Assembly (NCBI RefSeq): GCF_001984175.1
Contig: NZ_MTQP01000063.1
Coordinates: 248,001-312,000 of the forward strand
DNA: 64,000 bases
Direction: 5' to 3'
DNA from: Saccharothrix sp. ALI-22-I
Lineage (GTDB): Bacteria; Actinomycetota; Actinomycetes; Mycobacteriales; Pseudonocardiaceae
Shown: positions 41,806 through 51,478 of the stretch, in pieces
How positions within the stretch are numbered: position 1 is the first letter of the stretch
Layout of the letters: each line of letters begins with the position of its first letter
Translations under genes and position numbers: made by a program
The notes under the pieces: model-generated
The model's input: the letters and a program-made list of their open reading frames with translations, nothing else
Told to the model about the DNA's origin: nothing
Database searches by the model: none

Positions 41806-42801
41806 TCAGAGGGGTAGGCGCAACGCCGTCTGCCCCTCTTTCCACGCCCTCAACAGGTGCTCCCCCAGGCGCTGCTCCAACAACTCCGTTGCCTGCACCC
41901 CGAACACCACGGACTCGGTCAGCTCCGGCTCACGGGCCAGCAGGTCGCCGATCACGTCCCGGCGCATCACCTGCTCGTGCACCGCGTCCGCCTCGATGTG
42001 CTCGGTGAAGAACTCCACGCAATCCGGGTGCGCGTCCATGCGCTCCAACGCCTTCGCAATCCGCGCGGCACTGGGCGCGGTGGTGATCTCGGCGGCGGCG
42101 AAGTGCCCCACCAGGCCACCGCGCAACGACCGGTGCAGCCCGCACAGCGACATCAGGTTCACCGTGGCCAGCATCGCGGCCGGTGCGTGCTCCAGGTAGT
42201 GCAGGTAGCCGTCGTCCAGACCCGCGCCGACGAGCAGGTTCGCGAACAGCGTCGAGTGCATGCGGTCACCGTGCCCGCCGCCGAACTCGTCGAACTCCAC
42301 GGCCACCAGCGCCGCCTTCGCCCGGCCGCGCAGGCGTGGGATCACCCAGGCGTGCGGATCGGCCTCCTTGAGGTGGTAGATCGACCGCAACGCCAGGTAT
42401 TCGCGCATCTGCCACCACTCCCCTTCGTCCTTGAGGTGGTGGCTCACGCCGACGCCGTCGACCGGCTCGACCAGCAGTTCGTCCAACACGTCGCCGATGT
42501 CCGCACCGCCGGGGACGTCCGCGCGCAGCGCGTCGAGGAACACCCGTTCCAGGGCGGCGCGGAACCGCAGGAGCTCCGGGTCCCACTCCCATTCGTCCGA
42601 CACGCCCGCGAAGCCCTGGTAGTGCAGCTCGTAGCACACGTGCAGGGCCAGTTGCAGGTCTTCGCCGTACGGGTCCGCCGAAACCCGCGACGGCAGGTCG
42701 GCCTGCGGGGCGGCGCGCAGGGCGTCGATCACGGCGGCGGACAGGGGGCCGCGCGGGGTCGGCAGCACGGCCTGGTCGACGGCAGGGTCCACAGTGGTCA
42801 T
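41806..42801 (-). CDS. Iron-containing redox enzyme family (haem-oxygenase-like diiron fold)
   Basis: A 331-residue helical protein of the haem-oxygenase-like metalloenzyme superfamily. Likely metal ligands are spread over helices: HVCYELHYQGFAG (about residue 53), EFDEFGGGHGDRMHS (about residue 167), and FFTEHIEADAVHEQ (about residue 257), each offering Glu/His. Members of this superfamily are oxidases that desaturate or cleave amines and fatty acids; this group itself is uncharacterised. It sits 9 bases beyond the carboxylate-amine-ligase gene and converges on the CDGSH gene, a set I have seen together in other actinobacteria. That suggests a shared pathway. Confidence 0.85.
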   Translation of the reverse strand: MTTVDPAVDQAVLPTPRGPLSAAVIDALRAAPQADLPSRVSADPYGEDLQLALHVCYELHYQGFAGVSDEWEWDPELLRFRAALERVFLDALRADVPGGADIGDVLDELLVEPVDGVGVSHHLKDEGEWWQMREYLALRSIYHLKEADPHAWVIPRLRGRAKAALVAVEFDEFGGGHGDRMHSTLFANLLVGAGLDDGYLHYLEHAPAAMLATVNLMSLCGLHRSLRGGLVGHFAAAEITTAPSAARIAKALERMDAHPDCVEFFTEHIEADAVHEQVMRRDVIGDLLAREPELTESVVFGVQATELLEQRLGEHLLRAWKEGQTALRLPL

Positions 42802-42810
42802 GGCCGGGGG

Positions 42811-43887
42811 TTACCCGTTCCGGTCGAGGTGCACGCCGGTCGAGACGCGCGCGAGCAGGTTCACGGCCGCCTCCGGTGATCCGGCCCGGCGCTGCCGTTG
42901 TGCGCCCGTCCCGTTGGCCAGCACGCCGCGCACCAGGGACCGGATGCGGTCGCGGTCGTCGCCCAGCGCGTCGGACACGTGCTCCAGCAACGCTTCCACC
43001 AGCTCGACAGCGGGCACCTGACGTGCCGCGTTCGGATCGACGCCCGGACCGGACAACCCGTACCGGGCCGCCGACCACACCGCCGCCGCCAACACCTGCT
43101 CGTCCGGTTCCGGAGCGGTTCCGGCTTCCCGTGCCGTGTCCACGAGGGCCCTGGTCAGACCGGCCTGGAGCACGGCGTCGTCCACAGTCGCCGCGGTGTC
43201 GGCGGCACGCACCTCGACGGTCGGGTACCGCGGTGACGGCCGGGCCAGCCAGAACGTCATGGTCGCGTCCACCAGCACCCCGCACGCCACCAGCCGGGCC
43301 ACCCGAACGTCGTGCTCGGCGGCCGTCCGGAAGAACGGCGGCACGCCCGAGCCGGGGAACCCCGCCTGGTCCATCATCCGCCAACTCGCGTACCCGGTGT
43401 CCCGGCCCCGGTCGTACGGCGAATTACCGCCCAACGCCAGCAGCGTCGGCAGCCACGGCCGCAGGTGGTTGACCACGTGCACCGTCGTCTCCCGATCGGG
43501 CACGCCGATGTGGACGTGACAGCCGCAGCACTGGTACTCGCTCACCTGGCCGCGGTACATCGACTCGATCCGCGCGAACCTCTCCCCCGCGCTCAACCGC
43601 GGTTCCGGGTCGGCGAGCGGCGGCGATCCGGACGGGATCAGCAGCAGTCCCTCGGCGTGGGCGGCATCGGCCAACGCACGCCGCCCCCGCACGAGCTGGT
43701 CGCGCAACTCGTCCAGGTCCTCGCACACACCGCTGGCGAACTCCACCTGGGTGCCGCTCAGCTCACGGTGCACCTCCGCGCCCGGTGGCAACGCGCCCAC
43801 GCGCGCCAGCACGTCCGCCGCGCGTGCCACCGGACGACGCGTCAACGGGTCCATGAGGAGGAATTCCTCCTCGACACCCACCGTCAT
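42811..43887 (-). CDS. YbdK-type carboxylate-amine ligase (glutamate-cysteine-ligase-like)
   Basis: A 358-residue ATP-grasp-like ligase of the GCS2 family. VGVEEEFLLMDPLTRRPV at the start, CCGCHVHIGVPDRE (about residue 120), PWLPTLLALGGNSPYDRGRDTGYASWR and PRYPTVEVRAADT mark the family. It joins an amino acid's amine to a carboxylate with ATP; YbdK has only weak glutamate-cysteine ligase activity, and the real substrate is unknown. Its ATG shares a base with the stop of the Rieske flavoprotein gene (TGATG), so they are translationally coupled. Confidence 0.88.
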   Translation of the reverse strand: MTVGVEEEFLLMDPLTRRPVARAADVLARVGALPPGAEVHRELSGTQVEFASGVCEDLDELRDQLVRGRRALADAAHAEGLLLIPSGSPPLADPEPRLSAGERFARIESMYRGQVSEYQCCGCHVHIGVPDRETTVHVVNHLRPWLPTLLALGGNSPYDRGRDTGYASWRMMDQAGFPGSGVPPFFRTAAEHDVRVARLVACGVLVDATMTFWLARPSPRYPTVEVRAADTAATVDDAVLQAGLTRALVDTAREAGTAPEPDEQVLAAAVWSAARYGLSGPGVDPNAARQVPAVELVEALLEHVSDALGDDRDRIRSLVRGVLANGTGAQRQRRAGSPEAAVNLLARVSTGVHLDRNG

Positions 43888-45395
43888 CAGGCCGGATCAC
43901 GCCGGGGCAGCGGCTTGGTCGCCGGGCCTTCGAGCACGGCGCCGTCCACGTCGAACCGCGAGCCGTGGCACGGGCAGTCCCAACTGTGCTCGGCGGAGTT
44001 GAACCGGACCAGACAGCCCAGGTGCGTGCAGCGCAACGACACGCCGTGCACGCCGCCCGCCTCGTCGCGGTACACGCCGGCCTTGCCCGTGCCGTCACGC
44101 ACCACCCGCGCCTCGCCGACCGGCACCTGCGCGACCGACTCGACCTCGGCCGACTTCAGCCGGTCGCCGACCAGGTCCACGGCCACCTTCGCGTTCAGCT
44201 TGGCCAACTTCGGCGTGGCGCCCAGGCTCAGCCGGTGCGGGCTGAACCGCGCTTTCAACGGGTTCTCCCGGCCCACGACCAGGTCGGTCAGCAGCTCGGC
44301 GGCCATGGTGCCGTTGCTCAATCCCCACTTCATGAACCCGGTCGCGACGTACAACGTGGTCGAGCCCGGCGTGTAGGGGCCGATCATCGGCAGGTTGTCG
44401 TAGGACTTCGGGTCCTGCGCGGACCAGCGGTGGGTGACTTCGGCGACGTCCCAGTGTTCGCGGGCGAAAGCGGTGAGCTCGTCGTACGGGTCGCCTGGGG
44501 ACGATCCGGTCGGGTGGCTGCGCCCGGCGACGACCAGCAGGTCGCCGGACCTCGCCAGCGACCACGACGGGCTGCCCGCGCTGATCGCGAGCCCGGTCGG
44601 CGGCGTGCCGGACCGCAGCGTCGCGGCCACGCAGTAGGACCGGGAGGGCTCCAGCCGGGCGAAGTACAGGCCGCGGTCCAGGATCGGGTAGTGCGTGGCG
44701 ATCACGACGCGTTCGGCCACGACCGTGCCGCGGTCGGTGTGGACGCGGCTCGGCGTGCCGTCCTCGATGCCCAGCACCCGGCTGCCCTCGTAGATGCGGC
44801 TCCCGTCGCCGTCCACGACCTCCGCGAGGCCGCGCACGTACTTCACCGGGTGGATCAGCAGCTGGTCGTCGAGCCGCACCGCGCCCGCCACCGGGAACGG
44901 CACGCCCATCAGCTCACCGCGATCGCGTGACACCGGCAGACCCGCCCTGATCGCGGCGGTGGCCTCCTTGTCGACGGCGGGCAGCTCCTTCACGTTGAAC
45001 GCGAACGTGTAGGCGGGCATCCGCCGCAGGTCGCACGCGATGCCCAATTCGGACACCAGCGCCGCCACCCGCTCGACCGCGGCCGCGTTCCCGGTGGCGT
45101 AGTCGGCCGCTGCCTCGGCGCTGTGCTTGCGCTCGATGGTCGAGTACACAGTGGACTGCAGCGCGGTCACCTTCGCGGTGTTGTTGCCGCTCACCCCGCT
45201 GCCCACCCGATCGGCCTCCACGAGCGCGACCCGCAGACCCGCGCGCTTGAGCAGCAACGCCGTGGTGACACCCGTGATACCGGCCCCGACGACCGCGACG
45301 TCCACGGTCGTCTCGCCGGTGAGCACGGGAAACCGGCCGTGCGGGATCGCCTCCGACCACAGCGAGTGCCGGGCCGTCGTGGTCGCTTCCGTCAT
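43887..45395 (-). CDS. FAD-dependent oxidoreductase with C-terminal Rieske domain
   Basis: A 502-residue protein. The N-terminal DAO-type FAD domain has [21 protein letters not shown] (residues about 31-50) and [17 protein letters not shown]. The middle carries [21 protein letters not shown]. The last ~90 residues are a Rieske domain with CTHLGC (about residue 451) and CPCHGS (about residue 470) binding a [2Fe-2S] cluster. This DAO-Rieske architecture is known in bacteria, but the substrate is mostly unknown. It heads a three-gene operon with the YbdK-type ligase and haem-oxygenase-like enzyme. Confidence 0.9.
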   Translation of the reverse strand: MTEATTTARHSLWSEAIPHGRFPVLTGETTVDVAVVGAGITGVTTALLLKRAGLRVALVEADRVGSGVSGNNTAKVTALQSTVYSTIERKHSAEAAADYATGNAAAVERVAALVSELGIACDLRRMPAYTFAFNVKELPAVDKEATAAIRAGLPVSRDRGELMGVPFPVAGAVRLDDQLLIHPVKYVRGLAEVVDGDGSRIYEGSRVLGIEDGTPSRVHTDRGTVVAERVVIATHYPILDRGLYFARLEPSRSYCVAATLRSGTPPTGLAISAGSPSWSLARSGDLLVVAGRSHPTGSSPGDPYDELTAFAREHWDVAEVTHRWSAQDPKSYDNLPMIGPYTPGSTTLYVATGFMKWGLSNGTMAAELLTDLVVGRENPLKARFSPHRLSLGATPKLAKLNAKVAVDLVGDRLKSAEVESVAQVPVGEARVVRDGTGKAGVYRDEAGGVHGVSLRCTHLGCLVRFNSAEHSWDCPCHGSRFDVDGAVLEGPATKPLPRRDPA

Positions 45396-45455
45396 GCCTA
45401 GCTCATACCCGCGCAATTCGTGTTCGAACCTCGACAGGCGGGTTACCCAGGCTTC

Positions 45456-45893
45456 ATGCGCACCTTCGCCGACCTCGACGACCTCGTCGCGCTGATCGAG
45501 GACCGGGCGCCCGCGCACGAGTTGTTCGTGCGCTGGTCGCGTGGTCCCGACGCGGACGGCGGGCGGAGCAGCCGGGACGGGTTGACCGGTGGGCGGCTGC
45601 CCGGCCTGTCCGCCAACCCGCTGGCGGTCGAGCCGTGGTGGGGGGACCGGCCCCTGCGGCTGTGGGTGGCCCGTCGCCTGCACGACTACCGCCACCTGCG
45701 GGAACGTCGTGGACCGGGGGTGCGGCCGTGGGTGTTGGAGGGCGAGGAGGTCGGGCGGGGTCCGGACAACGAGCCCTTGGTCCTTTGCCGTCACCCGGTC
45801 GGGTGGATCGCCGATGAGGTGATGACCGAGTGCGAAGACCTGGTCGAGGTGCACGCGGACACCAACTGGGGGCCGCTCGACCGGGAGAGCTAA
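45456..45893 (+). CDS. DUF6098-like small protein
   Basis: A 145-residue soluble protein. I recognise the pattern [21 protein letters not shown] (key residues WWG, RLWVAR and YRHL), then [20 protein letters not shown], as a family of uncharacterised actinobacterial proteins annotated DUF6098. No catalytic motif is evident. The ATG at 45456 begins the conserved region ([10 protein letters not shown]). The last four bases overlap the stop of the opposing ceramidase gene. The gene is divergent from the Rieske flavoprotein gene across 60 bases, so the two may share regulation. Confidence 0.7.
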   Translation: MRTFADLDDLVALIEDRAPAHELFVRWSRGPDADGGRSSRDGLTGGRLPGLSANPLAVEPWWGDRPLRLWVARRLHDYRHLRERRGPGVRPWVLEGEEVGRGPDNEPLVLCRHPVGWIADEVMTECEDLVEVHADTNWGPLDRES

Positions 45894-47902
45894 CCGACGG
45901 TGAACGTCCTGGTCGTGCCGGTGAACGGGGTGATCGCACCGGTCCAGCCGCTCTTCCAGTCCCCGTGGTGCACGATCCGGTACGTGCCCGCGGGTGTGCC
46001 TGCCGGGATCGTCCACGTGATGGTGGCGTTCGAGTTCGCCACGCCCTCGCGTTGCCAGCGGTACCGGGTGGACCAGTCGCCGTCGTCGGCGTGCCGGGTC
46101 CACTGGCCGTCGACCAGGCGCTGTACCTCCAGGAACGTGCCGTTGCGGCGCAGGTTGTTCTTCGGGTGCCCGGTCACGAACACCGCCGTGGCGGTCTGGC
46201 CGCGGGCGTAGGTCGCGGCCGGCTCGGTGAGGACGTCGCCGAACGAGCGCCCCGACGGCTTGTCGTCGAACACCACCCCGGTCTGGAGGTTGATATCGGT
46301 GAACGGCGGCTTGGCCGGCGTCGGGCCGGGCGCGAGCGGCGTGCCCGCGCGCAGTGACGCGGCCAGCTTGGTGAATTCCTGCTGGTAGGCGGGCAGGGTG
46401 TTGCGGCCGAACAACGTCGAGCCGCCCTCGTACTGCTGGAGGTCGTACTCCTCCGGTGTGGTCACGTACTGGCTGTAGTCGTTGGCGTAGCCCTGCACCA
46501 GCACGTTCTCCACCGGCACCCCGACCTCGGCGGCCACCGCGCGCCGGAGGCGCAGACCGGCCACGATCGTCACCTCACCCGGCACCGCGACCAGGTGCAG
46601 CGGCCCGATCCTCACGATCTGCAACGGCACCACGTTCGGCGTGGCCTGCACCAGACCGGTCGGCACCAGCGACGCCTTCGGGTACTGGCAGTCCCGCAGC
46701 CACTGCGGCACCTCGACGTCCAGCGGTTCGAACAGCGCCTTCCACGGGCTGGTCATGCCCTCGCTGAAACCGGGGATCGCCGGACCGTCCTCCACGCTGC
46801 CGGCCATGGTGGACGCGCCGACCACGCCCGGACACGTCGTGCCCGGCCTGCCGTCGGTGGTGTACCGGCCGTCGACCGCGACCGCCGACATGTCCACGAA
46901 CCGCATCCGGTAGTCCACTCCGCCGGTGACCGGCGTCTGCGGACCGGCGAACACCTGCTGCGCCTTGCGGTTCTGCCGCTCGCCGATGATGCGGGTGTTC
47001 TCCACCTCGTCCTCGGTGGGCCCGGAACCGGGCCGCAGGTTGAGGTTGGGCGACATGTCGCCGGCGTTGGTGTTGGGGAACGCCGCGACGAACCCGGCCC
47101 GGTCCTCCAGGTACCGCACACCGCGGTCGTCGTGCTCCCACTGGTAGGCCGCGTAACCCTTGTTGTCCGGGCTGATCAGGGTGTTCTTGTTCGTCATCGA
47201 CGTGTTGTGGGTGGCGAACCAGCTGATCGCCCCGACGTCCGCGCCGTTCTGCCGGAACCGCAGCACGGTCATCGCCGGGTCGATCGCCCGCGGGAAGTAC
47301 GCCTTGTCCGCCGCCGGGTTCCGCTCGAACGCGACCCGCGACCGGTTCACGCTGGCGTCGGTCAACTCGCCGCGTCCCAGGGACAACTCGCCCGGTTTGA
47401 GGTCTTCGTGCGCTTGCACGACCGATTCCGTGATGCCGTCGGTGATGGCGTTCAACGTCTGCGGCTGCATGCCGAGGATCGACAGGTTGTAGGCCAGGTT
47501 GTGCGAGTAGCCGCCGGGTCCGGCGTGCGTGTGGGTGGCGGAGAGCAGCACGTTCTCACGGGTGTAGAGGGAGCCGTAGCGGGCCTGGAGCTTGGCCAGC
47601 ACCGCTTCCTGCACCGCCCGGAAGATCATCGCCAGGTCCGCGTTGACGTAGACGACGCGCTTGCCGGTGGCCTGGTCGACCACGACGAACGCCCGTGACC
47701 GCTGGCGCTGGTGCACGCCGGTGGTCTTCTGGTCGAACGCCGAGTACCCCATCATCCCGTTCTCGGCGGCGGGTCCGGTGACGTCGGAGATGCCCCGCCC
47801 GACCAGGTAGGGCTGCGGTGCCGCGTCCGCCACCGGCAGGCCGATCACCACCAGTGCGCTGACCAGCGCGGATGCCGCCAATGACCGCCGAGAGACCCGC
47901 AT
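45890..47902 (-). CDS. Secreted neutral ceramidase
   Basis: A 670-residue secreted enzyme of the neutral/alkaline ceramidase family. The signal peptide covers residues 1-28 ([11 protein letters not shown]...VADA). The zinc site appears in [13 protein letters not shown] (about residue 122), and the catalytic Ser is in [11 protein letters not shown] (about residue 231). The C-terminal immunoglobulin-like domain ends in an RTFTVG strand. It hydrolyses the amide of ceramides, releasing sphingosine and fatty acid outside the cell. The ATG at 47902 has GGGGAG 5 bases upstream, better placed than GTG 47908. Confidence 0.92.
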   Translation of the reverse strand: MRVSRRSLAASALVSALVVIGLPVADAAPQPYLVGRGISDVTGPAAENGMMGYSAFDQKTTGVHQRQRSRAFVVVDQATGKRVVYVNADLAMIFRAVQEAVLAKLQARYGSLYTRENVLLSATHTHAGPGGYSHNLAYNLSILGMQPQTLNAITDGITESVVQAHEDLKPGELSLGRGELTDASVNRSRVAFERNPAADKAYFPRAIDPAMTVLRFRQNGADVGAISWFATHNTSMTNKNTLISPDNKGYAAYQWEHDDRGVRYLEDRAGFVAAFPNTNAGDMSPNLNLRPGSGPTEDEVENTRIIGERQNRKAQQVFAGPQTPVTGGVDYRMRFVDMSAVAVDGRYTTDGRPGTTCPGVVGASTMAGSVEDGPAIPGFSEGMTSPWKALFEPLDVEVPQWLRDCQYPKASLVPTGLVQATPNVVPLQIVRIGPLHLVAVPGEVTIVAGLRLRRAVAAEVGVPVENVLVQGYANDYSQYVTTPEEYDLQQYEGGSTLFGRNTLPAYQQEFTKLAASLRAGTPLAPGPTPAKPPFTDINLQTGVVFDDKPSGRSFGDVLTEPAATYARGQTATAVFVTGHPKNNLRRNGTFLEVQRLVDGQWTRHADDGDWSTRYRWQREGVANSNATITWTIPAGTPAGTYRIVHHGDWKSGWTGAITPFTGTTRTFTVG

Positions 47903-48062
47903 CCGCACTCCCCGACCGAGATACGCGAAACCTCTTCACCTTTACTGGACGGTAGGTGATCCAGGCCACGCCGGCAACCCCCGGTCGGCCCCTACGCCGC
48001 AGTCATCCGACCCCGGCACGGGAGCCGAGCGCGGCCAGGTCGGCGAAGAGCGACACGCCCGG

Positions 48063-48470
48063 TCAGGAGGCGCTGATGTTGACCATCCAGGAGATGCCGA
48101 ACTTGTCCTGGCAGGCGCCGAACTCGTCGCCCCACATCTGCTTCTCCAACGGCATGGTGATGTTGCCGCCGTCGGACAGCTTGTCCCAGTAGCCGCGCAG
48201 CTCGTCGGCGTCGTCGCCGCTGAGGCTGATGGTGATGTTGTCGCCGGCGGTGACGGACATGCCGGGCGGGGTGTCGGCGCCCATCAGGGTGTAGCCGCTG
48301 GGCGTCTCCAGCTGGCTGTGCATGATCTTCTGCGCCTCGGGCGCGTCCGGGTCGCCGTACTCGCCGAAGGTGTTGGCCTGGAGGGTGCCGCCGAAAACGG
48401 ATTCGTAGAACTCCATCGCCTCACGGGCGTTTCCGGGGAAGCTGATGTACGGGTTGAGTCGAGAGGTCAC
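48063..48470 (-). CDS. VOC-family (PhnB-like) protein
   Basis: A 135-residue protein with the paired beta-alpha-beta-beta-beta fold of the vicinal oxygen chelate superfamily. LNPYISFPGNAREAMEFYESVFGG at the start (key residues YISFPG and AxEFYxxVFGG) and the closing DKFGISWMVN are typical of PhnB-like members. These often act in resistance, epimerisation or dioxygen chemistry, but many have no known role. GGAGGATCCC precedes the GTG. There is no obvious operon partner. Confidence 0.85.
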   Translation of the reverse strand: MTSRLNPYISFPGNAREAMEFYESVFGGTLQANTFGEYGDPDAPEAQKIMHSQLETPSGYTLMGADTPPGMSVTAGDNITISLSGDDADELRGYWDKLSDGGNITMPLEKQMWGDEFGACQDKFGISWMVNISAS

Positions 48471-48592
48471 GGGATCCTCCTCGGGAGGTCGTACAGGCGC
48501 GCCCATCCTGGCAGCACGTGCGGCATATCGCAGGGTGGACAGGACCGCGGACCTCCACCGGTGCCCGGACGTCCGGAGGGTGCGGCCGAGCC

Positions 48593-48745
48593 TCAGAAGA
48601 TCACGACGAGGAGCAGGATCACGGCGAGCGCGACGGCGATGATCGTGGGAATCGTGGCCGGCGATCGGCGGTAGTGGCTCTGCACGGTGGTGGTGCGGAA
48701 CCAGCTGTACGGCACGTGGCGGCGGTGTCGCCTGACCCAAGGCAT
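48593..48745 (-). CDS. Small single-helix membrane protein
   Basis: A 50-residue protein with a basic, His/Arg-rich N-terminal half (MPWVRRHRRHVPYSWF) and one hydrophobic helix at the C-terminus (IPTIIAVALAVILLLVVIF, about residues 32-50). AGGAGCCGACA lies at the right distance before the ATG. Proteins of this shape are common in actinobacteria and have no known function. The upstream region is short and may be shared with the plus-strand remnant at 48838. Confidence 0.6.
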   Translation of the reverse strand: MPWVRRHRRHVPYSWFRTTTVQSHYRRSPATIPTIIAVALAVILLLVVIF

Positions 48746-48837
48746 TGTCGGCTCCTGTTCGTGTTCGTGGACATCGCGCACCAAGGTCATACCCACGAGC
48801 GGCGACCGGGACACATTCCCCTGACCCTCGCCGACCT

Positions 48838-49128
48838 CATGTGCTGCTGCACGCGTCGGCCGACCTGCGCCGGCCGCAGTACTCCGCGTCGGCCGCCTGG
48901 TCCGGTTACACGATGTCGAACTCGACCACGCAGTCCACCCGATCCGGTGGACCGTTGGCGGCGGCGTGGGCGGTGCTGCGGCACGTCGGTGACGATGGGG
49001 ATCGGGGTCTGGCGCTGCGGGCGTTGGAGAGCACGCGGGTGTTGCGCTCGGGTATCGCCGAGATCGACGGGTTGCGGGTGCTGGGTTCGCCTTCGGCGAC
49101 GTTGTGCCGTGTGCGCGATCATCGTGAC
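48838..49128 (+). pseudogene. C-terminal remnant of a PLP-dependent decarboxylase / sphingosine-phosphate-lyase-like gene
   Basis: The open frame reads SADLRRPQYSASAAWSGYT, then NSTTQSTRSGGPLAAAWAVL and a short end IDGLRVLGSPSATL. This is the segment after the PLP-Lys in actinobacterial S1P-lyase-like decarboxylases (consensus QSxRSGGPLAAAWAxLxxLGxxGY). The N-terminal two thirds, with the cofactor site, and the C-terminus are missing. It runs in frame into the SDR gene at 49129. It is a deletion scar, not a working enzyme. Confidence 0.65.
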
Positions 49129-49923
49129 ATGCAGCTGGATCTGAACGGGAAGACGGCGCTGGTCACCGGTTCGACGCAGGGCATCGGCGAGGCGATCGCG
49201 ATGGCGTTGGCGGGGGCCGGTGCGCGGACGGTGGTGAACGGGCGCAAGGCCGAGGCGGTCCACGACGCGGTGACGCGGGTGCGTGAGGAGGTGCCGGGGG
49301 CGAACGTGATCGGCGTGCCGGCGGACGTGTCGACGGCTTCCGGTGCCGCCGAACTGGCCTCCGCGCTGCCCGAGGTGGACGTGCTGGTGAACAACGTGGG
49401 CATCTTCGAGGCGCGGCCGGCGCTGGAGATCGACGACGACGAGTGGCGGCGGTACTTCGAGGTGAACGTGTTGGCGGCCGTTCGGCTGACCCGCACCTAC
49501 CTGCCCGGGATGCGGGAGCGCGGGTGGGGGCGGGTGCAGTACATCTCCAGCGACTCGGCCGTGGTGATCCCGGCGGAGATGATCCACTACGGGGTGTCGA
49601 AGACGGCGCTGTTGGGTGTGTCGCGGGGGTTCGCCAAGGAGGCGGCGGGCAGCGGGGTGACGGTGAACTGCGTGATCGCGGGCCCCACGCACACCGGTAG
49701 CGTGGAGGATTTCGTCTACCAGCTGGTGGACCGTTCGCTGCCGTGGGAGGAGGCGCAGCGGGAGTTCATGCGCGTGCACCGGCCGCAGTCCCTGCTGGGG
49801 CGGCTGATCGAGCCGGAGGAGATCGGCAACCTGGTGGTGTACCTGGCGTCACCGAAGGCTTCGGCGACGACGGGTGCGGCGGTGCGGGTGGACGGTGGGT
49901 ACGTCGACTCGATCCTGCTGTAG
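49129..49923 (+). CDS. Short-chain dehydrogenase/reductase (FabG-like)
   Basis: A 264-residue classical SDR. TGSTQGIGEAIA (about residue 14) binds NAD(P). NNVG (about residue 85) holds the central-strand Asn. The catalytic Ser is in YISSDSAVV (about residue 141) and YGVSK (about residue 154) gives the Tyr and Lys. The C-terminus ends in TTGAAVRVDGGYVDSILL with the usual VDGG. It oxidises or reduces an alcohol/ketone; the substrate is unknown. The ATG at 49129 starts exactly at the homologous region and lies in frame with the upstream remnant. Confidence 0.9.
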   Translation: MQLDLNGKTALVTGSTQGIGEAIAMALAGAGARTVVNGRKAEAVHDAVTRVREEVPGANVIGVPADVSTASGAAELASALPEVDVLVNNVGIFEARPALEIDDDEWRRYFEVNVLAAVRLTRTYLPGMRERGWGRVQYISSDSAVVIPAEMIHYGVSKTALLGVSRGFAKEAAGSGVTVNCVIAGPTHTGSVEDFVYQLVDRSLPWEEAQREFMRVHRPQSLLGRLIEPEEIGNLVVYLASPKASATTGAAVRVDGGYVDSILL

Positions 49924-49950
49924 CCGGGATCGCTTACCTCAAGGCAAGCA

Positions 49951-49977
49951 CGCCCGCCAGGCCGCACGGGGCGGGCG
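49951..49977 (+). terminator. Stem-loop after the SDR gene
   Basis: An 8-bp stem CGCCCGCC/GGCGGGCG with an 11-base loop lies 28 bases after the stop. An imperfect hairpin (GCTTACCTC/AAGGCAAGC, about 49932-49949) is directly before it. The pair probably ends SDR transcription. Confidence 0.55.
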
Positions 49978-50044
49978 CAATTCCACCCGAGTGCGTCCAC
50001 GTGGCACCGCCCGATCGCAACCGACCGGCCGTTGGTGCGCGATC

Positions 50045-51025
50045 ATGGTCGGTGTGGGGACAGAGGAGAGTGGACGCGGTTCTGCGGTGAGGAAGCATCT
50101 CGGAGTCGACGATCTGCGGGATGTGGCGCGGGCGGCGTTCGGGGCGCGGGGGTTGGTGTCGGTCGAGCGGTTGCGCGGCGGGACCAAGAAGGGCGTCTAC
50201 CGGCTGGGGTTGGCGGACGGCACTGGCGGTATCGCTTACGTCTGGCACCCCGACGAGGACTTCTGGCCGAAGGCGGCCGGTGATCCGGGCAACCCGTTCG
50301 GGCACACCACCGGGTTGGAGCTGTTCGAGACCGCGCACGCCCGGCTGTCGGCCGTGGGCGTCCGGGCACCTCGGCCGCTCATGCGTGAACCCGGTGGGGC
50401 GTTGGGTGACGTGGCGGTGGTCGAGGACGTTCGCGGTGGCACGTTGGAACAGCTGATGGCCCGTGATCCGGGACGTGCCGAAAGTGTGCTGACTCGGCTC
50501 GGTTCAGCGGTGCGGGACATGCACGCCCATACCGCCGACCCGGCGCAGCACGACGCCGTCGAGCACGCCGTGCTGCGTCGGGCACTCACCGACCTCGCCG
50601 AAGCCGCCGCTCGGGTTGAACGCATCGCGGTCGTGCGGGAACGGTTGGACGATCTGCTGAGGACGCGGCACGCCGCCGTGGCGCCACGATCACGATTCGG
50701 CCTGATCCACCACGAGTTGGGTCCCGATCACGTTCTGATCGCCGAGGACCGGGACGAGCCGGTGCTCATCGACATCGAGGGCACGATGTTCTTCGACGTC
50801 GAGTGGGAACACGCCTTCCTCGAACTGCGCTTCGGCCCCCACTACCACCACTTCGCGAACCCCGACCTCGACCCCGCCCGACTGCGCCTCTACCGGTTGG
50901 CCAACTACCTGTCACTGGTGGCCGGGCCGTTGAGGCTGCTGGACGGCGACTTCCCACACCGGGCTGGAATGCTGGCGATCGTCGAGGACAACATCCGCCG
51001 CACCCTGTCCCAGCTGCCCGATTAG
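50045..51025 (+). CDS. Aminoglycoside-phosphotransferase-fold kinase
   Basis: A 326-residue protein kinase-like phosphotransferase. The nucleotide-binding lobe has RGGTKKGVYRLGLADG (about residue 39) and VVEDVRGGTLEQLM. The catalytic loop is FGLIHHELGPDHVLIAED (about residue 222; the usual HxDxxxxN is HHELGPDHV). The metal site is PVLIDIEGTMFFDVEWEHAFLEL, with IDxE in place of IDFE. It probably phosphorylates a small molecule. The ATG at 50045 lacks a clear ribosome site; GTG at 50087, nearer the conserved region, is the alternative. Confidence 0.75.
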   Translation: MVGVGTEESGRGSAVRKHLGVDDLRDVARAAFGARGLVSVERLRGGTKKGVYRLGLADGTGGIAYVWHPDEDFWPKAAGDPGNPFGHTTGLELFETAHARLSAVGVRAPRPLMREPGGALGDVAVVEDVRGGTLEQLMARDPGRAESVLTRLGSAVRDMHAHTADPAQHDAVEHAVLRRALTDLAEAAARVERIAVVRERLDDLLRTRHAAVAPRSRFGLIHHELGPDHVLIAEDRDEPVLIDIEGTMFFDVEWEHAFLELRFGPHYHHFANPDLDPARLRLYRLANYLSLVAGPLRLLDGDFPHRAGMLAIVEDNIRRTLSQLPD

Positions 51026-51033
51026 ACCTGCCG

Positions 51034-51463
51034 TCACCCGAGGAGCAGCCGGCGATCCCGCCACGCCAGACGCAGCAACGTCAGCGAACTGGCTGACAGA
51101 CGAGGTTCGAGCCGGTCGATGGCGTCGCCGGTGAACGGCATGTCGGACCGACCGTTCGCACCCACCACCCGTCCTTCGTCATTGGTCGTCACCATGCCGC
51201 TGAACACCTGGCCGAAGACCTCAGCGTCGACCACGGCGACGGTGCGCTGACTCGCACCAAGGGTGAGCGCGTCCATGACCAAGCCGTAGTGCCAGAGCTT
51301 GTGCCGGCGCAACCGTGTCCTCAGGGTGCAGGAGGGCATCGAGTTCGTTCAGGGTGACTTTGAGCAGTCGGGCGAGCTTCGGGCGCTGGTACGGCAGCGG
51401 TTCGCGTGCGCCCGCTTCCCACCGGACCACCGTGGAGCGAGTGGGGCCCGGGGCGGGAGACAC
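51034..51463 (-). pseudogene. Remnant of an XRE-type regulator gene
   Basis: Bases 51221-51463 encode the second half of an XRE helix-turn-helix: STVVRWEAGAREPLPYQRPKLARLL, quoted as key residues VVRWEAG and RPKLARLL, then LNELDALL. The first helices are missing, and the frame changes near 51280. A second frame (51034-51276, about 80 residues from MDALTLGASQ) has normal codon use and could be the old C-terminal domain or a separate small protein. I do not recognise it. Confidence 0.45.
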
Positions 51464-51478
51464 CCGCCCCGGGTGGTC

